From positions 60,369-124,368 of the forward strand of contig WALT01000033.1 of the NCBI GenBank assembly GCA_015522695.1: 64,000 bases of DNA. The letters run 5' to 3'. Positions within the stretch are counted from its first letter, which is position 1, and every line of letters begins with the position of its first letter. The position numbers and the translations under genes were made by a program. The DNA comes from Nitrososphaerota archaeon (lineage in GTDB: Archaea > Thermoproteota > Nitrososphaeria > Conexivisphaerales > Conexivisphaeraceae). Below the pieces are notes generated by a model. That model worked only from the letters and a program-made list of their open reading frames with translations. It was not told the origin of the DNA and made no database searches. Below, piece after piece: positions 17,993-26,109 of this stretch.

Positions 17993-18262
17993 ATGATAGG
18001 GCACAAGGGCTCTCCGACGCCCCTCCCATCGGTCCCTCGAGGTTCGGTGGTCATCGTGGTATCGCTGGCTGGAGGACCTGGATTCGTGAAGAGGGTATCG
18101 GAGATGGGAATAGGCCCTGGCTCGAAGCTCAGGGTCGTGAAGTCCGGAGGGCCTGGACCGGTGATCGTGGAGATGACATCATCCGTAGGTGCTTCAGGTC
18201 CTAGGATGGCGCTGGGCTTGGGGGCAGCGTCGAGGATACTCGTGAGACTCATCGATGGCTGA
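17993..18262 (+). CDS. feoA: FeoA-domain protein
   Basis: The 89-residue protein has the SH3-like FeoA fold (SVVIVVSLAGGPGFVKRVSE, then MGIGPGSKLRVVKSGGPGPVIV and a C-terminal hydrophobic strand ILVRLI). FeoA usually supports the FeoB ferrous iron transporter or is fused to iron regulators. No feoB is in the window. It sits 43 nt after the ClC gene in the same direction. ATG 17993 gives a proline- and glycine-rich lead of about 15 residues before the domain, and a later GTG could be the true start. Confidence 0.8.
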   Translation: MIGHKGSPTPLPSVPRGSVVIVVSLAGGPGFVKRVSEMGIGPGSKLRVVKSGGPGPVIVEMTSSVGASGPRMALGLGAASRILVRLIDG

Positions 18263-18324
18263 AGCTCCCGCGGTCACCGGCTTGGTAAACTTCCTGGGCC
18301 GATCGAGTCGAGAAATCAAAAACA

Positions 18325-18331
18325 ATATAAT
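18325..18331 (+). promoter_or_regulatory. TATA box of aminopeptidase gene
   Basis: ATATAAT lies 29 nt before ATG 18357, the spacing expected for leaderless or near-leaderless archaeal messages, and supports choosing that start over an upstream one. Confidence 0.6.
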
Positions 18332-18356
18332 GTCCCTTCAGTGCTCAAGCACTGAG

Positions 18357-19451
18357 ATGTTCAACTCAGCTCGGATGGCCGAGCTCCTCGCCTCTTACAG
18401 TTTGAACTTGAGACGGGGGGATCTCCTCGCTATATATGCAAACCAAGAGGCTTTCCAGCTCGTCAGGGAGCTATACGAAAAGGCCCTACATAAGGGTGCA
18501 TATCCATACGCGATGTTCTGGGATGAGGTGCTGGACGAGCTCTTCATGGAGCTCGCCGACGAAAGCACCCTCAGGAGGGTCCCTCAATTCCTCATCACCC
18601 TACAGGAGGAGATGACGGCACGCGCTTCTATACTCTCAAGCACACACACAAAGCATCTGATCGGAGCTGATCCGGAAAGGGTTAGAAGGGTCATGAAGGC
18701 CAGGGAGAGGTTCACCGAGATATTCATGGAGAGGCAGTCAAGCGGCGAGCTGAGGTGGGTGGTAGCTCCATATCCGACGAGGGCGATGGCCCAGGAGGCG
18801 GGAATGGGCCCCGTGGAGTTCGAGCTGTTCGTGGAGAGGGCATGTATGTTGGATGAGCCCGATCCGATCGAGGCCTGGAGGGACAGATCTAGGGTGCAAG
18901 GGGCGATAGCGGCGAGACTCGACGGGACCAGAGTCCTCGAGATAAAGGGTGAGAACGTGGACCTGAAGGTCTCGGTCGGCGGAAGGATATGGATCAACGA
19001 CGCTGGGGAGAAGAACATGCCGGGAGGAGAGGTTTTCACGGGTCCTGTCGAGGAAAGCGTGGAAGGCTGGATAAAGTTCACATATCCTGCAGTCTGGAGG
19101 GGGATAGAGGTTGAGGGGGTGGAATTGAAGTTCGAGAAGGGGGCTGTGGCCGAGGCCAGGGCCGAAGAGGGCGAGGAAAAGTTGCTCAAGATACTTGAAA
19201 CCGATCTCGGCGCGAAAAGGGTTGGCGAACTCGCCTTCGGACTAAACGATAAGATAAACAGATTTACCAGGATGATACTCTTCGACGAAAAAATAGGTGG
19301 CACCATGCACATCGCCTTGGGAGCCTCCTATCCGGACACCGGCGGGAGGAATAAATCGGCGATACACTGGGATATGATAACCGATATGAGTAAAAGTAAG
19401 GTTTATGCAGATGACAAGCTCATATACGAGAACGGCTCCTTCATAATTTAA
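18357..19451 (+). CDS. M29-family aminopeptidase
   Basis: A 364-residue metallopeptidase of the M29 (AmpS/PepS, thermophilic aminopeptidase) family, expected to trim N-terminal residues from peptides in the cytoplasm. Family features include LRRGDLLAIYANQEAFQLV near the N-terminus, MPGGEVFTGPVEESVEGWI holding a metal-ligand glutamate, and the C-terminal AFGLNDKINRFTRMILFDEK and HIALGASYPDTGG, then HWDMI, which supply further ligands. ATG 18357 is preferred because a strong TATA element (ATATAAT, 18325-18331) sits 29 nt upstream and the family N-terminus begins here. A frame opening at 18255 would overlap feoA and adds sequence unlike the family. Confidence 0.9.
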   Translation: MFNSARMAELLASYSLNLRRGDLLAIYANQEAFQLVRELYEKALHKGAYPYAMFWDEVLDELFMELADESTLRRVPQFLITLQEEMTARASILSSTHTKHLIGADPERVRRVMKARERFTEIFMERQSSGELRWVVAPYPTRAMAQEAGMGPVEFELFVERACMLDEPDPIEAWRDRSRVQGAIAARLDGTRVLEIKGENVDLKVSVGGRIWINDAGEKNMPGGEVFTGPVEESVEGWIKFTYPAVWRGIEVEGVELKFEKGAVAEARAEEGEEKLLKILETDLGAKRVGELAFGLNDKINRFTRMILFDEKIGGTMHIALGASYPDTGGRNKSAIHWDMITDMSKSKVYADDKLIYENGSFII

Positions 19452-19529
19452 ATTGTGGGGAAAAATTTTCGTCACATCTTCTGATCCAGTAGAATATGGG
19501 GGTGGGTACCCATGATAACCCACACAACA

Positions 19530-19536
19530 TTTATAT
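19530..19536 (+). promoter_or_regulatory. TATA box of small basic protein gene
   Basis: TTTATAT lies about 30 nt before ATG 19563. No ribosome site is present, so the message is probably leaderless. Confidence 0.6.
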
Positions 19537-19562
19537 CGCCCTGAATGTGTACAGTAAATGAA

Positions 19563-19742
19563 ATGGTAGAGTGGACTGCCTTCGATGTTAAGGCCAGGAA
19601 GAAGGTCAAGGTAGTGAGTCCGGAGTTCAAGCAGTTGAGGAACGGCCGCTGGGCTGTGGTGGGCAAGAGTTCAGAAACTGGAATAAAGGTATTTAGGTTC
19701 TTAACCAAGGACGAAGTAGCGAAGTACGCGAAGAAGAAGTAG
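19563..19742 (+). CDS. 59-residue basic protein resembling a zinc ribbon that has lost all cysteines (DUF5679-like)
   Basis: The protein aligns by eye, without gaps, with the small archaeal DUF5679 zinc-ribbon pattern Y-C-V-K-C-R-K-K-V ... NGR.A..G-x-C-P-x-C-G-x-K-x-F-R. Here the four cysteine positions are Asp8, Ala11, Ser36 and Thr39, while the surrounding RKKVKV, RNGRWAVVGK and TGIKVFRF are kept. A lysine-rich tail (AKYAKKK) follows. The strong TATA box and short leaderless unit suggest an abundant protein. A nucleic-acid-binding role is possible from its size and charge but not shown. Whether the metal-free fold is stable would depend on the small hydrophobic core. Confidence 0.7.
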   Translation: MVEWTAFDVKARKKVKVVSPEFKQLRNGRWAVVGKSSETGIKVFRFLTKDEVAKYAKKK

Positions 19743-19831
19743 AATCAGTCGACAGTCCAGCCAAGAATATTTTTAACCCCTTTTTCCCTTGTCTCTCTAA
19801 AACTTATTAACTCTAAGTACGTTAAGTCCGA

Positions 19832-20173
19832 ATGGGGTTGGTCATCGTCATGCGGAACGCATGCGGTTCGTCGGGGGACGACATGACCAGCATATTATCT
19901 AAAGCTGTGTTAAGAGCCCTATCGATGATGCTGGGTGAAAGGGGTACCACGGTCGCTCTCTACCACTTGAACAGGCTCTCTGGTTTCGATACGAATAACC
20001 CGGATCCCGTGAGATTCGAAAAGGGCGTGACTAAGCTCTATGGGGTGGCGGGGAAGGTGATCATGGAGAGGGTCATCGAGGAGCTTTACAGACAAGCAGG
20101 GTTGGAACTGCCCAAGGATACGCGGGGAAGCTTGGAGGAGCACCTGAAGAGAATCCGAACGCTATCGAGATAA
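19832..20173 (+). CDS. Conserved archaeal hypothetical protein
   Basis: A 113-residue, mostly helical protein. Its central part (LSMMLGERGTTVALYHLNRL, then PVRFEKGVTKLYG and KVIMERVIEEL) resembles a widespread archaeal family of unknown function in which a helical repeat reads G-x-x-x-x-x-x-L-Y-x-L followed by a predicted C-terminal helix pair. No catalytic motif is seen. ATG 19832 is supported by a TATA-like AAACTTATT about 30 nt before it; ATG 19883 would also preserve the conserved part. Its 3' end overlaps the convergent acyl-CoA dehydrogenase gene by 12 nt. Confidence 0.65.
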   Translation: MGLVIVMRNACGSSGDDMTSILSKAVLRALSMMLGERGTTVALYHLNRLSGFDTNNPDPVRFEKGVTKLYGVAGKVIMERVIEELYRQAGLELPKDTRGSLEEHLKRIRTLSR

Positions 20174-21271
20174 TGTCTTCCTCTCGAGGGCCCTCGAGAG
20201 GAAGTCCAGCAGGGCCTCTGTTGCGCCCTCGCCGACGCCGAGTGCGCTGGAGTCCCTGACCATCCTTTCAGGAAGACTTCCCTCCATGAAACCCCTTCCT
20301 CCATCGAGTTGCCGAGCGAGGACGGCCGTATCCGATGCGAGCTCGCTCGCGGATATCTTCGCTACAGCGGCCTCTTCAGGGTCTACATAGCCTTCATCAT
20401 CTGCTTTTTTCGCCGTCGCCTTCAACAAGCTCCCGACGGTCCTCGTCTTCACATATAGCTCGGCAAGCTTCCACCTGATCCCCTGCATGTCCAAGAGCCT
20501 TTTCCCGAAGAGCTTTCTCTTGTCGGCCTTCAGCACAGCATATCGAAGCAGTCCCTCTGCCGCCCCCAATCCTGCAGCCGCATAAGCCAATCTTCCGGTG
20601 TTTATCGCCTCTAAGGATATCTTTAATCCATCACCTTCCAAGACGTTCTTCCTGGGCACCCTAACCTTATCGAACATAATCCTGGATGTACCGGCTCCCC
20701 TGAAGACGACCAGGGGTAGCTTCTCCACGGTCATGTTCCCGCTCCTGGGTACGAGGATGCTCCTCCATTCTCCCTTGCTCCTGACCAATACGAGGAAGAT
20801 GCCGGCATAGGTGGCCGCCGTCACGAACACCTTCTCCCCGCTTACGAGACACAAGTCCTTCTCCATCCTACATTCGGCTTTGATGGAACTAGCGAGGTCG
20901 GTGCCTCCTCCAAGCTCGGTTATAGCCACAGCCGCCACGAGCTCCCCTGTCGCCATCCTAGGCAGGAGCTCGACCGCCAATTCACCTCCATGTCTGTAGA
21001 CGAGGAGTGCGACCGCCGTATGTGATGCCCCTACAGCTGCGACCGCCATACTGCTCCTGCCAGAAAGCCTGGCTAGTTCTACGAGGCCTGAGAACCCTAG
21101 GCCCAGCCCACCGAGCTCCCTTGGTAGACACGCCGAGAAAAAGCCCATCTCCCTGAGTTTCTCCCAGAAGTCGTAGGGTACGGAGTTCTCCTCATCTATT
21201 TTGGCCGCCTCCTTCGGAAGCTCCTCTGTCAGCAGGGATTCTAGGCTTGATGGCAACAACGTGGAGTCCAA
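20162..21271 (-). CDS. Acyl-CoA dehydrogenase family protein
   Basis: A 369-residue flavoprotein expected to oxidise an acyl-CoA to the enoyl-CoA with an electron-transfer partner. Domains run in the usual order: N-terminal helices (LPRELGGLGLGFSGLVELAR), the beta domain with the FAD/substrate loop AITELGGGTDLASSI, and a C-terminal helical domain. The catalytic glutamate is likely in GVGEGATEALLDF, matching the Y-E-G-T region of the family. It is slightly shorter than most members. No electron transfer flavoprotein genes are nearby. It may be part of fatty or branched-chain acid oxidation, which would supply the propionyl-CoA handled at 52397-57551. Confidence 0.88.
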   Translation of the reverse strand: MDSTLLPSSLESLLTEELPKEAAKIDEENSVPYDFWEKLREMGFFSACLPRELGGLGLGFSGLVELARLSGRSSMAVAAVGASHTAVALLVYRHGGELAVELLPRMATGELVAAVAITELGGGTDLASSIKAECRMEKDLCLVSGEKVFVTAATYAGIFLVLVRSKGEWRSILVPRSGNMTVEKLPLVVFRGAGTSRIMFDKVRVPRKNVLEGDGLKISLEAINTGRLAYAAAGLGAAEGLLRYAVLKADKRKLFGKRLLDMQGIRWKLAELYVKTRTVGSLLKATAKKADDEGYVDPEEAAVAKISASELASDTAVLARQLDGGRGFMEGSLPERMVRDSSALGVGEGATEALLDFLSRALERKTLSR

Positions 21272-21706
21272 GCGTTTTATCCAGTGATCCGCTCTCTGGT
21301 ATAAGCGTTACCGTCCGTCCTATCGATTTTTAGAACGATGGTTTTCTGCATGGGACCTCATCAATCCTCGCCGGTGTGGATCCATCCACGGGATGGTGCC
21401 CCATGATATTTCGATCGTCCTGTGGAGCTTTGATGCGGATTTCCCCGTCATATCCTCTTCTCCCTTTAAGTTCACCACTTGGACATCTCCACTCCTCAAA
21501 CCCCCTCCATGGACCATCAGCGTATCGAGAACAGCCCATCCACCCCGGATCGTTCCACGACCCCGACCAGCACCGTTCAACATCCTGGAGGGGTAGACGA
21601 CGATCGCCTTCCTTCGATCGTGCTCATCGGCCTGTACTGTCCGATATCTGGAGATATCCAACATCAATATACAGCGATCTCGACCCTCGTGAACCACGTC
21701 ATATCA
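21272..21706. other. 435-nt region without a convincing gene
   Basis: Several short open frames occur on both strands, but none has a promoter, ribosome site and recognisable sequence together. A CGCTTATACC element near 21302-21311 may be the TATA box for the acyl-CoA dehydrogenase. The frames on the minus strand between 21330 and 21600 read through in two phases (for example DTLMVHGGGLRSGDVQVVNL) and could be the remains of a decayed gene, but I cannot name it. Confidence 0.4.
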
Positions 21707-22345
21707 TCAAGGGAATATAGCAGACCCGATCAACGTCCTCGATAACATGTCAGCTGCCATCATCAACAGTATCGCGGCCAATACAGCCAGGAATATCTTG
21801 TAGCCGCGCGTCTCGAGCATTCTAGCCCCCCTATCCCCCAAGTATGCCATCAACGCCAGCCAAGTGAAGTCATACCAGACGTGCGATGTGTACATCGCGA
21901 TATAGCCGATGAGGCCTCCCTCCATTGCACCGATGACGAGTGGCCATCCAACACCGATCCACCAGAGGAGGAAGTACGGATTTATGGCTGTCATCAAGAG
22001 CCCAGCAGCGAAGGGCCTCCTACCCTCCACATGTGATCCGGTGGAAGGGTGGAGGGCCCCCCTTATCGTTATGGCCGCGAAGAATAGCATCACCCCCGAT
22101 GATGCTATCCCCATCCCCTTCAGGAGGCCTGTGCTAAACTCCAGCCCGGACGCTAGAACGCTGAGGGCCAATATATACGGCAGTTCGAACGATGCATGTC
22201 CAATGGATATCGTCAGTCCAGCCTTGATCCACCTCCCCCTGGCCCCCTCGGTGATGGACGCTACCGTCAGTGGTCCAGGTGCTAGTGCCCCACTCGGGGA
22301 TATGAGCAAGGTAAGAGCCACTAACCCCACCAGATCCACGGTCAA
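21707..22345 (-). CDS. LysE-family exporter
   Basis: A roughly 212-residue membrane protein with about six helices of the LysE/RhtB type, which export amino acids or related compounds. The diagnostic N-terminal segment reads ISPSGALAPGPLTVASITEGA, with further conserved MTAINPYFLLWWIGVGW near the middle. TTG 22345 is chosen as start because it lies about 22 nt downstream of the symmetrical TATA element at 22362-22373; a frame opening at 22384 would include that promoter. It is divergent from the FAD oxidoreductase gene. The exported compound is unknown. Confidence 0.85.
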   Translation of the reverse strand: MTVDLVGLVALTLLISPSGALAPGPLTVASITEGARGRWIKAGLTISIGHASFELPYILALSVLASGLEFSTGLLKGMGIASSGVMLFFAAITIRGALHPSTGSHVEGRRPFAAGLLMTAINPYFLLWWIGVGWPLVIGAMEGGLIGYIAMYTSHVWYDFTWLALMAYLGDRGARMLETRGYKIFLAVLAAILLMMAADMLSRTLIGSAIFP

Positions 22346-22361
22346 GTGATCATCGCGGTGA

Positions 22362-22373
22362 AGCTTATAAGCT
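22362..22373. promoter_or_regulatory. Perfectly palindromic TATA element between divergent genes
   Basis: The 12-nt sequence AGCTTATAAGCT is its own reverse complement. It lies about 22 nt from the likely TTG start of the LysE-type gene on the minus strand and 40 nt from the ATG of the FAD oxidoreductase on the plus strand, the latter leaving space for a short leader with GGGAG before the ATG. One TATA box may therefore serve both directions. Confidence 0.6.
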
Positions 22374-22407
22374 CTCGCGCTCATGGCCTAGGACACGGGA
22401 GCCTACC

Positions 22408-23820
22408 ATGGGGATATTCGACGTTGCCATCGTCGGCGCTGGCCCCGCCGGACTTCTAGCTGCCTATGAGCTAGCGACGAGGTCATCTGGCAGACTTAGC
22501 GTCATCATAATAGAGCAGGGACTTAGGGCCTCTAAGCGCATCTGTCCGATGGTGATATTGGCCTCGAGGAACAAGAAGCCCGAGTGCTTAGGCTGTAAGC
22601 CCTGCCATATAATGAGTGGGGTCGGCGGCGCCGGTGCGCTGAGCAGCGGTACGATAAACTTGAGGCCAGATATCGGTGGCGATCTCGACAAGCTCATGGG
22701 GAGTTGGAACGAAGCTGAGAGCTTGGTCAAGTATATCGATGGCGTTTTCGTCAGGTTCGGTGCTCCAAATAGGCTGTTTAACCCTGATCCACAGGAGACG
22801 GCTGAGCTGGAGAGGCTTGCTGCCCGTGCAGGCGCCAAGTTCGTACCAGTTGCACAGAGACACATGGGCTCGGATAACACTCCAAACGTCATAGAGAACA
22901 TGACGAGGTTCCTCGAAGATTCGGGCGTTCAATTAATGCTCTTGACAAGGGCAGTCGATTTTCTGAAGAACGGAGACAGATATTCCATACAGACGAACAG
23001 AGGCCTCGTGGAGGCCAGGTACTTGATATTGGCCCCAGGCAGAAGCGGTGCGAACTGGTTCTCCGAACTCGCCAAGAGAAGGGGGATCGACGTCGAGCCT
23101 GGACCTCTTGATATCGGTGTGAGGATCGAGCTACCCTCGTACATAGCTGAGCCGGTGACGAGGGTCGTCAGGGATCCGAAGTTGATACTCTATACCAGGA
23201 GGTATGACGATAAGGTTCGGACCTTCTGCACAAACCATGGAGGCTTCGTCGTGGAGGAGTATTACGAGGACGGCACCGTGGGTGTGAACGGTGAGAGTTA
23301 CGCGTCCAAGAGCAGCAGGAACACGAACTTCGCACTACTCGTCACGGTAAAACTCACAGATCCCCTGGAGGATACGATAGCCTACGGTAAATCCATAGGT
23401 AGATTGACCACCAGACTCAGTGGGGGCCGTCCGCTCATACAGAGGCTAGGCGACCTCGAGGCTGGAAGAAGGAGCACCCCCTCCAGGATCGAGAAGAGCC
23501 TCGTCGAACCCACGCTCAAGAGCGTCACCGCAGGGGATATATCGATGGCTTATCCTCATAGGGTTGTGGAAAACATACTGGAGGCGATAAATAGGCTCGA
23601 CACCGTGATGCCTGGCCTGGCCTCCCCTCAGACCCTCCTCTACGCTCCTGAGATCAAGTATTACAGCGTTAGGGCTAAGACATCCAGAAGGTTGGAGACC
23701 AGCCTTGGGAACTTGTACGCTGCCGGCGATGGTGTAGGGCTCTCGAGGGGAATAAATGGTGCTGCAGCCACAGGCGTCATAGTCGCTAGAAGCATACTCG
23801 AGAGTGAAGGTATAGATTAA
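22408..23820 (+). CDS. FAD-dependent oxidoreductase (uncharacterised dehydrogenase family, COG2509-like)
   Basis: The 470-residue protein binds FAD through an N-terminal dinucleotide fold (VAIVGAGPAGLLAAYELA) and has a second FAD motif at the C-terminus (GNLYAAGDGVGLSRGINGAA). Between them are PLDIGVRIELP, RTFCTNHGGFVVEEYYEDG and a SVTAGDISMAYPHRVVENI segment seen in a widespread family of uncharacterised flavoprotein dehydrogenases. A Cys-rich patch near residue 60 (ECLGCKPC, with MSGVGGAGALSSG after it) is typical of this group. The substrate is not known. GGGAG lies about 8 nt before the ATG. Confidence 0.85.
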   Translation: MGIFDVAIVGAGPAGLLAAYELATRSSGRLSVIIIEQGLRASKRICPMVILASRNKKPECLGCKPCHIMSGVGGAGALSSGTINLRPDIGGDLDKLMGSWNEAESLVKYIDGVFVRFGAPNRLFNPDPQETAELERLAARAGAKFVPVAQRHMGSDNTPNVIENMTRFLEDSGVQLMLLTRAVDFLKNGDRYSIQTNRGLVEARYLILAPGRSGANWFSELAKRRGIDVEPGPLDIGVRIELPSYIAEPVTRVVRDPKLILYTRRYDDKVRTFCTNHGGFVVEEYYEDGTVGVNGESYASKSSRNTNFALLVTVKLTDPLEDTIAYGKSIGRLTTRLSGGRPLIQRLGDLEAGRRSTPSRIEKSLVEPTLKSVTAGDISMAYPHRVVENILEAINRLDTVMPGLASPQTLLYAPEIKYYSVRAKTSRRLETSLGNLYAAGDGVGLSRGINGAAATGVIVARSILESEGID

Positions 23821-23864
23821 CGCGAGACCTTTTTATTGAAGATCTTCATCTGAGATACTCGTTC

Positions 23865-24635
23865 TTGGCCTCCGCTGGGTCCCTGAAGGAGGCATTGGTT
23901 TTAGCCGGAGGGCTTGGTAGAAGGCTCTCTAGAATTTCCGGCGACAGGCCGAAGTACCTCCTGGAGATAAATGGGGTGCCCCTGATCATGTATCCCATGC
24001 TCACGTTGTATGGCGTGGGGGTTGAGAGGTTCGTCGTCGTCGTAGCGGAGGCGTTCCTGGATTCTATGAGGAGGCGTCTATCGCCGATAGAGCGGCTGGC
24101 CACGGTGGAATATGTAGCTAACCCCAAGCCGGAATTGGAGAACGGCTATAGCCTCAGGATAGGGGCCGATGTCATGGGCGAGGTGTTCATCGCAACCGTT
24201 GCCGACCATTTATATACGGGGGGCTTGGTGCTGGATCTCGTCGAGACGAGGTTAGGCGATGCGGCAGCCATCATCTGTGGTGATCCTGCACCGCTCTACG
24301 TCGACATCGGTGAGGCGACGAAGATACTAGCGTCTGGCGAGGGCAAGCTCCTGCTGATAGGTAAGGGGCTCTCCTCCTATACACACATAGATACAGGCCT
24401 CTTCATTTTCAGGAGGTCTGGGGTTCTCGCAGCTGGACATCTGGAGTTGCTCTCCAAGTCTAACATCTCCTCATTCCTTCAGGGGATCTCCAAGGAAGAT
24501 AGCGTTATCGTCGCCACCACATGGAACCATCTATGGATTGATATAGATACACCGACAGATCTAGAACGGCTGTTCTCCGTCGCCAGGAAGGTCCTCGACT
24601 CGGTGTCGAAGGAGGTGTTGAGCCTTATCGATTAG
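23865..24635 (+). CDS. CTP:inositol-1-phosphate cytidylyltransferase (IPCT)
   Basis: A 256-residue nucleotidyltransferase that should make CDP-inositol from CTP and L-myo-inositol-1-P. The nucleotide-binding signature reads LAGGLGRRLSRISGDRPKYL, followed by VADHLYTGG (metal-binding aspartate) and a late WIDIDTPTDLERLF typical of this branch. The assignment over other sugar nucleotidyltransferases rests on the adjacent CDP-alcohol phosphotransferase gene, since the two form one fused enzyme in several hyperthermophiles. TTG 23865 is the chosen start; a TTTTTATTG element about 30 nt upstream fits a leaderless message. Confidence 0.82.
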   Translation: MASAGSLKEALVLAGGLGRRLSRISGDRPKYLLEINGVPLIMYPMLTLYGVGVERFVVVVAEAFLDSMRRRLSPIERLATVEYVANPKPELENGYSLRIGADVMGEVFIATVADHLYTGGLVLDLVETRLGDAAAIICGDPAPLYVDIGEATKILASGEGKLLLIGKGLSSYTHIDTGLFIFRRSGVLAAGHLELLSKSNISSFLQGISKEDSVIVATTWNHLWIDIDTPTDLERLFSVARKVLDSVSKEVLSLID

Positions 24636-24666
24636 CGGCAAGGACACCGATGGTCCTATATCGAGG

Positions 24667-25260
24667 ATGATAAACAGGCGCATATCGCTGAGGATCACGA
24701 AGGCGATAATCGAACATAGAATCCCGTTGACCCCGAACATAGCATCCGTGACTTCGTTCCTCATCGGCGTAATATCGCTTCCGCTGTACATCGTTGGACA
24801 GTCGGTGATCGCTGGCCTACTCGTGCAGACATCATCCGTGGCCGATGGCATCGACGGCGAGCTGGCCAGGGGGCTGGGCATGGCTACGAGATGGGGCGGT
24901 TTCTTCGATGCCGTCCTCGATAGGATCGCCGATACGATCATAATGTCAGGTGCGATCTACTACGCCCTTCTCCATCAAGGCCATGGAACCATCGTGGACC
25001 TCATCGTGTACCTTCTGGCGATATCGGGCCCGCTTATCGTCAGTTACCTACATCTGCGGTCGCAACATGACCTCGAAGTACACCCGATGCTCACCGGGCT
25101 GACCCCAAGCATAGCCTCGAGGGACGTTAGGCTATTCGTGTTGTTCATCGGCAGCCTCGTCGGCCTAGTATACGAGTCCCTAGTACTCGTCGCGCTTCTC
25201 TCCTATATCTACATAACGGCGAAGCTCATAGAGCTGTCGTCGCTTCATGATCAGGAATAG
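24667..25260 (+). CDS. CDP-alcohol phosphotransferase, probable di-myo-inositol-1,3'-phosphate-1'-phosphate synthase
   Basis: A 197-residue membrane enzyme with about six helices. The catalytic CDP-alcohol motif D-G-x2-A-R-x8-G-x3-D-x3-D is complete (DGELARGLG, then GGFFDAVLD). Next to the IPCT gene it most likely condenses CDP-inositol with inositol-1-P to form phosphorylated di-myo-inositol phosphate, a heat-shock osmolyte of hyperthermophiles. An archaetidylinositol-phosphate synthase is the alternative. The genes are separate here, unlike the fused enzymes of Archaeoglobus and Thermococcus. No inositol-1-phosphate synthase gene is in the window. Confidence 0.8.
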   Translation: MINRRISLRITKAIIEHRIPLTPNIASVTSFLIGVISLPLYIVGQSVIAGLLVQTSSVADGIDGELARGLGMATRWGGFFDAVLDRIADTIIMSGAIYYALLHQGHGTIVDLIVYLLAISGPLIVSYLHLRSQHDLEVHPMLTGLTPSIASRDVRLFVLFIGSLVGLVYESLVLVALLSYIYITAKLIELSSLHDQE

Positions 25261-25315
25261 ATAAAACATAGATTAAAGGGATATCTTTTTTTAGCTGCTC
25301 ATGTAATGGAAGATC

Positions 25316-26032
25316 ATGGTGAGGAGGAAGATCGAGGGGGTTAGGCTACAGATAGCGGCCACGGAATCCCTCAGGGCATTGAAGAGATTATATTCCTACA
25401 GCGTCCTCGGCAGGGAATTGAAGTTACCGGCTGCCGTCATGAGCAGGTACGTCAACGGCCTCGTCCTCCCATCGCCCAAAAGGGCGGCCGAGATACTCAC
25501 CTTGGTCAAGGGCAGATGGCTCACCCAGATGATTTCATCGAGCGTCGGGTTTTGCTGCGGCGTGCTCGATGTATCGAGGCTCCTCTCCAACGTCGAGTTG
25601 TTAAGGCTGGCAGCTATAGTCGTCGCCGAGGAGAGCTCGGGCCGTGGGGTGGACGTGGTGTTGACGAAGGAGGCGGACGGGATACCGTTCGCTACCCTCG
25701 TATCGGAGGCCTTGGGCTCCAGGCTCGTCGTCGCGAAGTCCAAGAAGGAGCCAGGGGTGAGGAGCTTCGTGGAGTCCACGAGGAAATTCAGCAGTGGATT
25801 GTACGAGCACGTCTATGTCCCTCGAACCCTGATGCCAAAAGGGAGCCGCGTCCTCATAATCGACGACATAATCAGGAGCGGCTCTACGGTCGAGGCGTTG
25901 GTGTCCCTTACCAGATCTTCCGGCTCATCCTGCATCGGTATCTATGCCCTCGTTTCACTCGCCGACGAAGGGCTGGAGGAGAGATTGGGCGTGCCCGTCA
26001 AATTTTTCGCGAAACTACCATTTACATCCTGA
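25316..26032 (+). CDS. PRTase-fold transcription regulator (GfcR-like)
   Basis: The 238-residue protein joins an N-terminal helix-turn-helix (about residues 15-60: ALKRLYSYSVLGRELKLPAA, then MSRYVNGLVLPS) to a type I phosphoribosyltransferase domain. The PRPP loop is VLIIDDIIRSGSTVEAL. Such proteins, called GfcR or PyrR-like regulators in haloarchaea, control sugar or nucleotide metabolism, possibly through PRPP-related effectors; enzymatic activity is generally not expected. It stands about 55 nt after the inositol-phosphate pair and reads in the same direction. Confidence 0.85.
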   Translation: MVRRKIEGVRLQIAATESLRALKRLYSYSVLGRELKLPAAVMSRYVNGLVLPSPKRAAEILTLVKGRWLTQMISSSVGFCCGVLDVSRLLSNVELLRLAAIVVAEESSGRGVDVVLTKEADGIPFATLVSEALGSRLVVAKSKKEPGVRSFVESTRKFSSGLYEHVYVPRTLMPKGSRVLIIDDIIRSGSTVEALVSLTRSSGSSCIGIYALVSLADEGLEERLGVPVKFFAKLPFTS

Positions 26033-26109
26033 GCTCTCCACGACCTCATCATCCCGAGCGGTCGTAGCCATCGGGGGATGGATACCCATCATCTTCAATC
26101 GATGACGTC

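Noticed and set aside
18255..18356. Longer N-terminus for the M29 aminopeptidase
   Set aside because: It would overlap feoA, adds sequence unlike the family, and includes the TATA box that serves ATG 18357.
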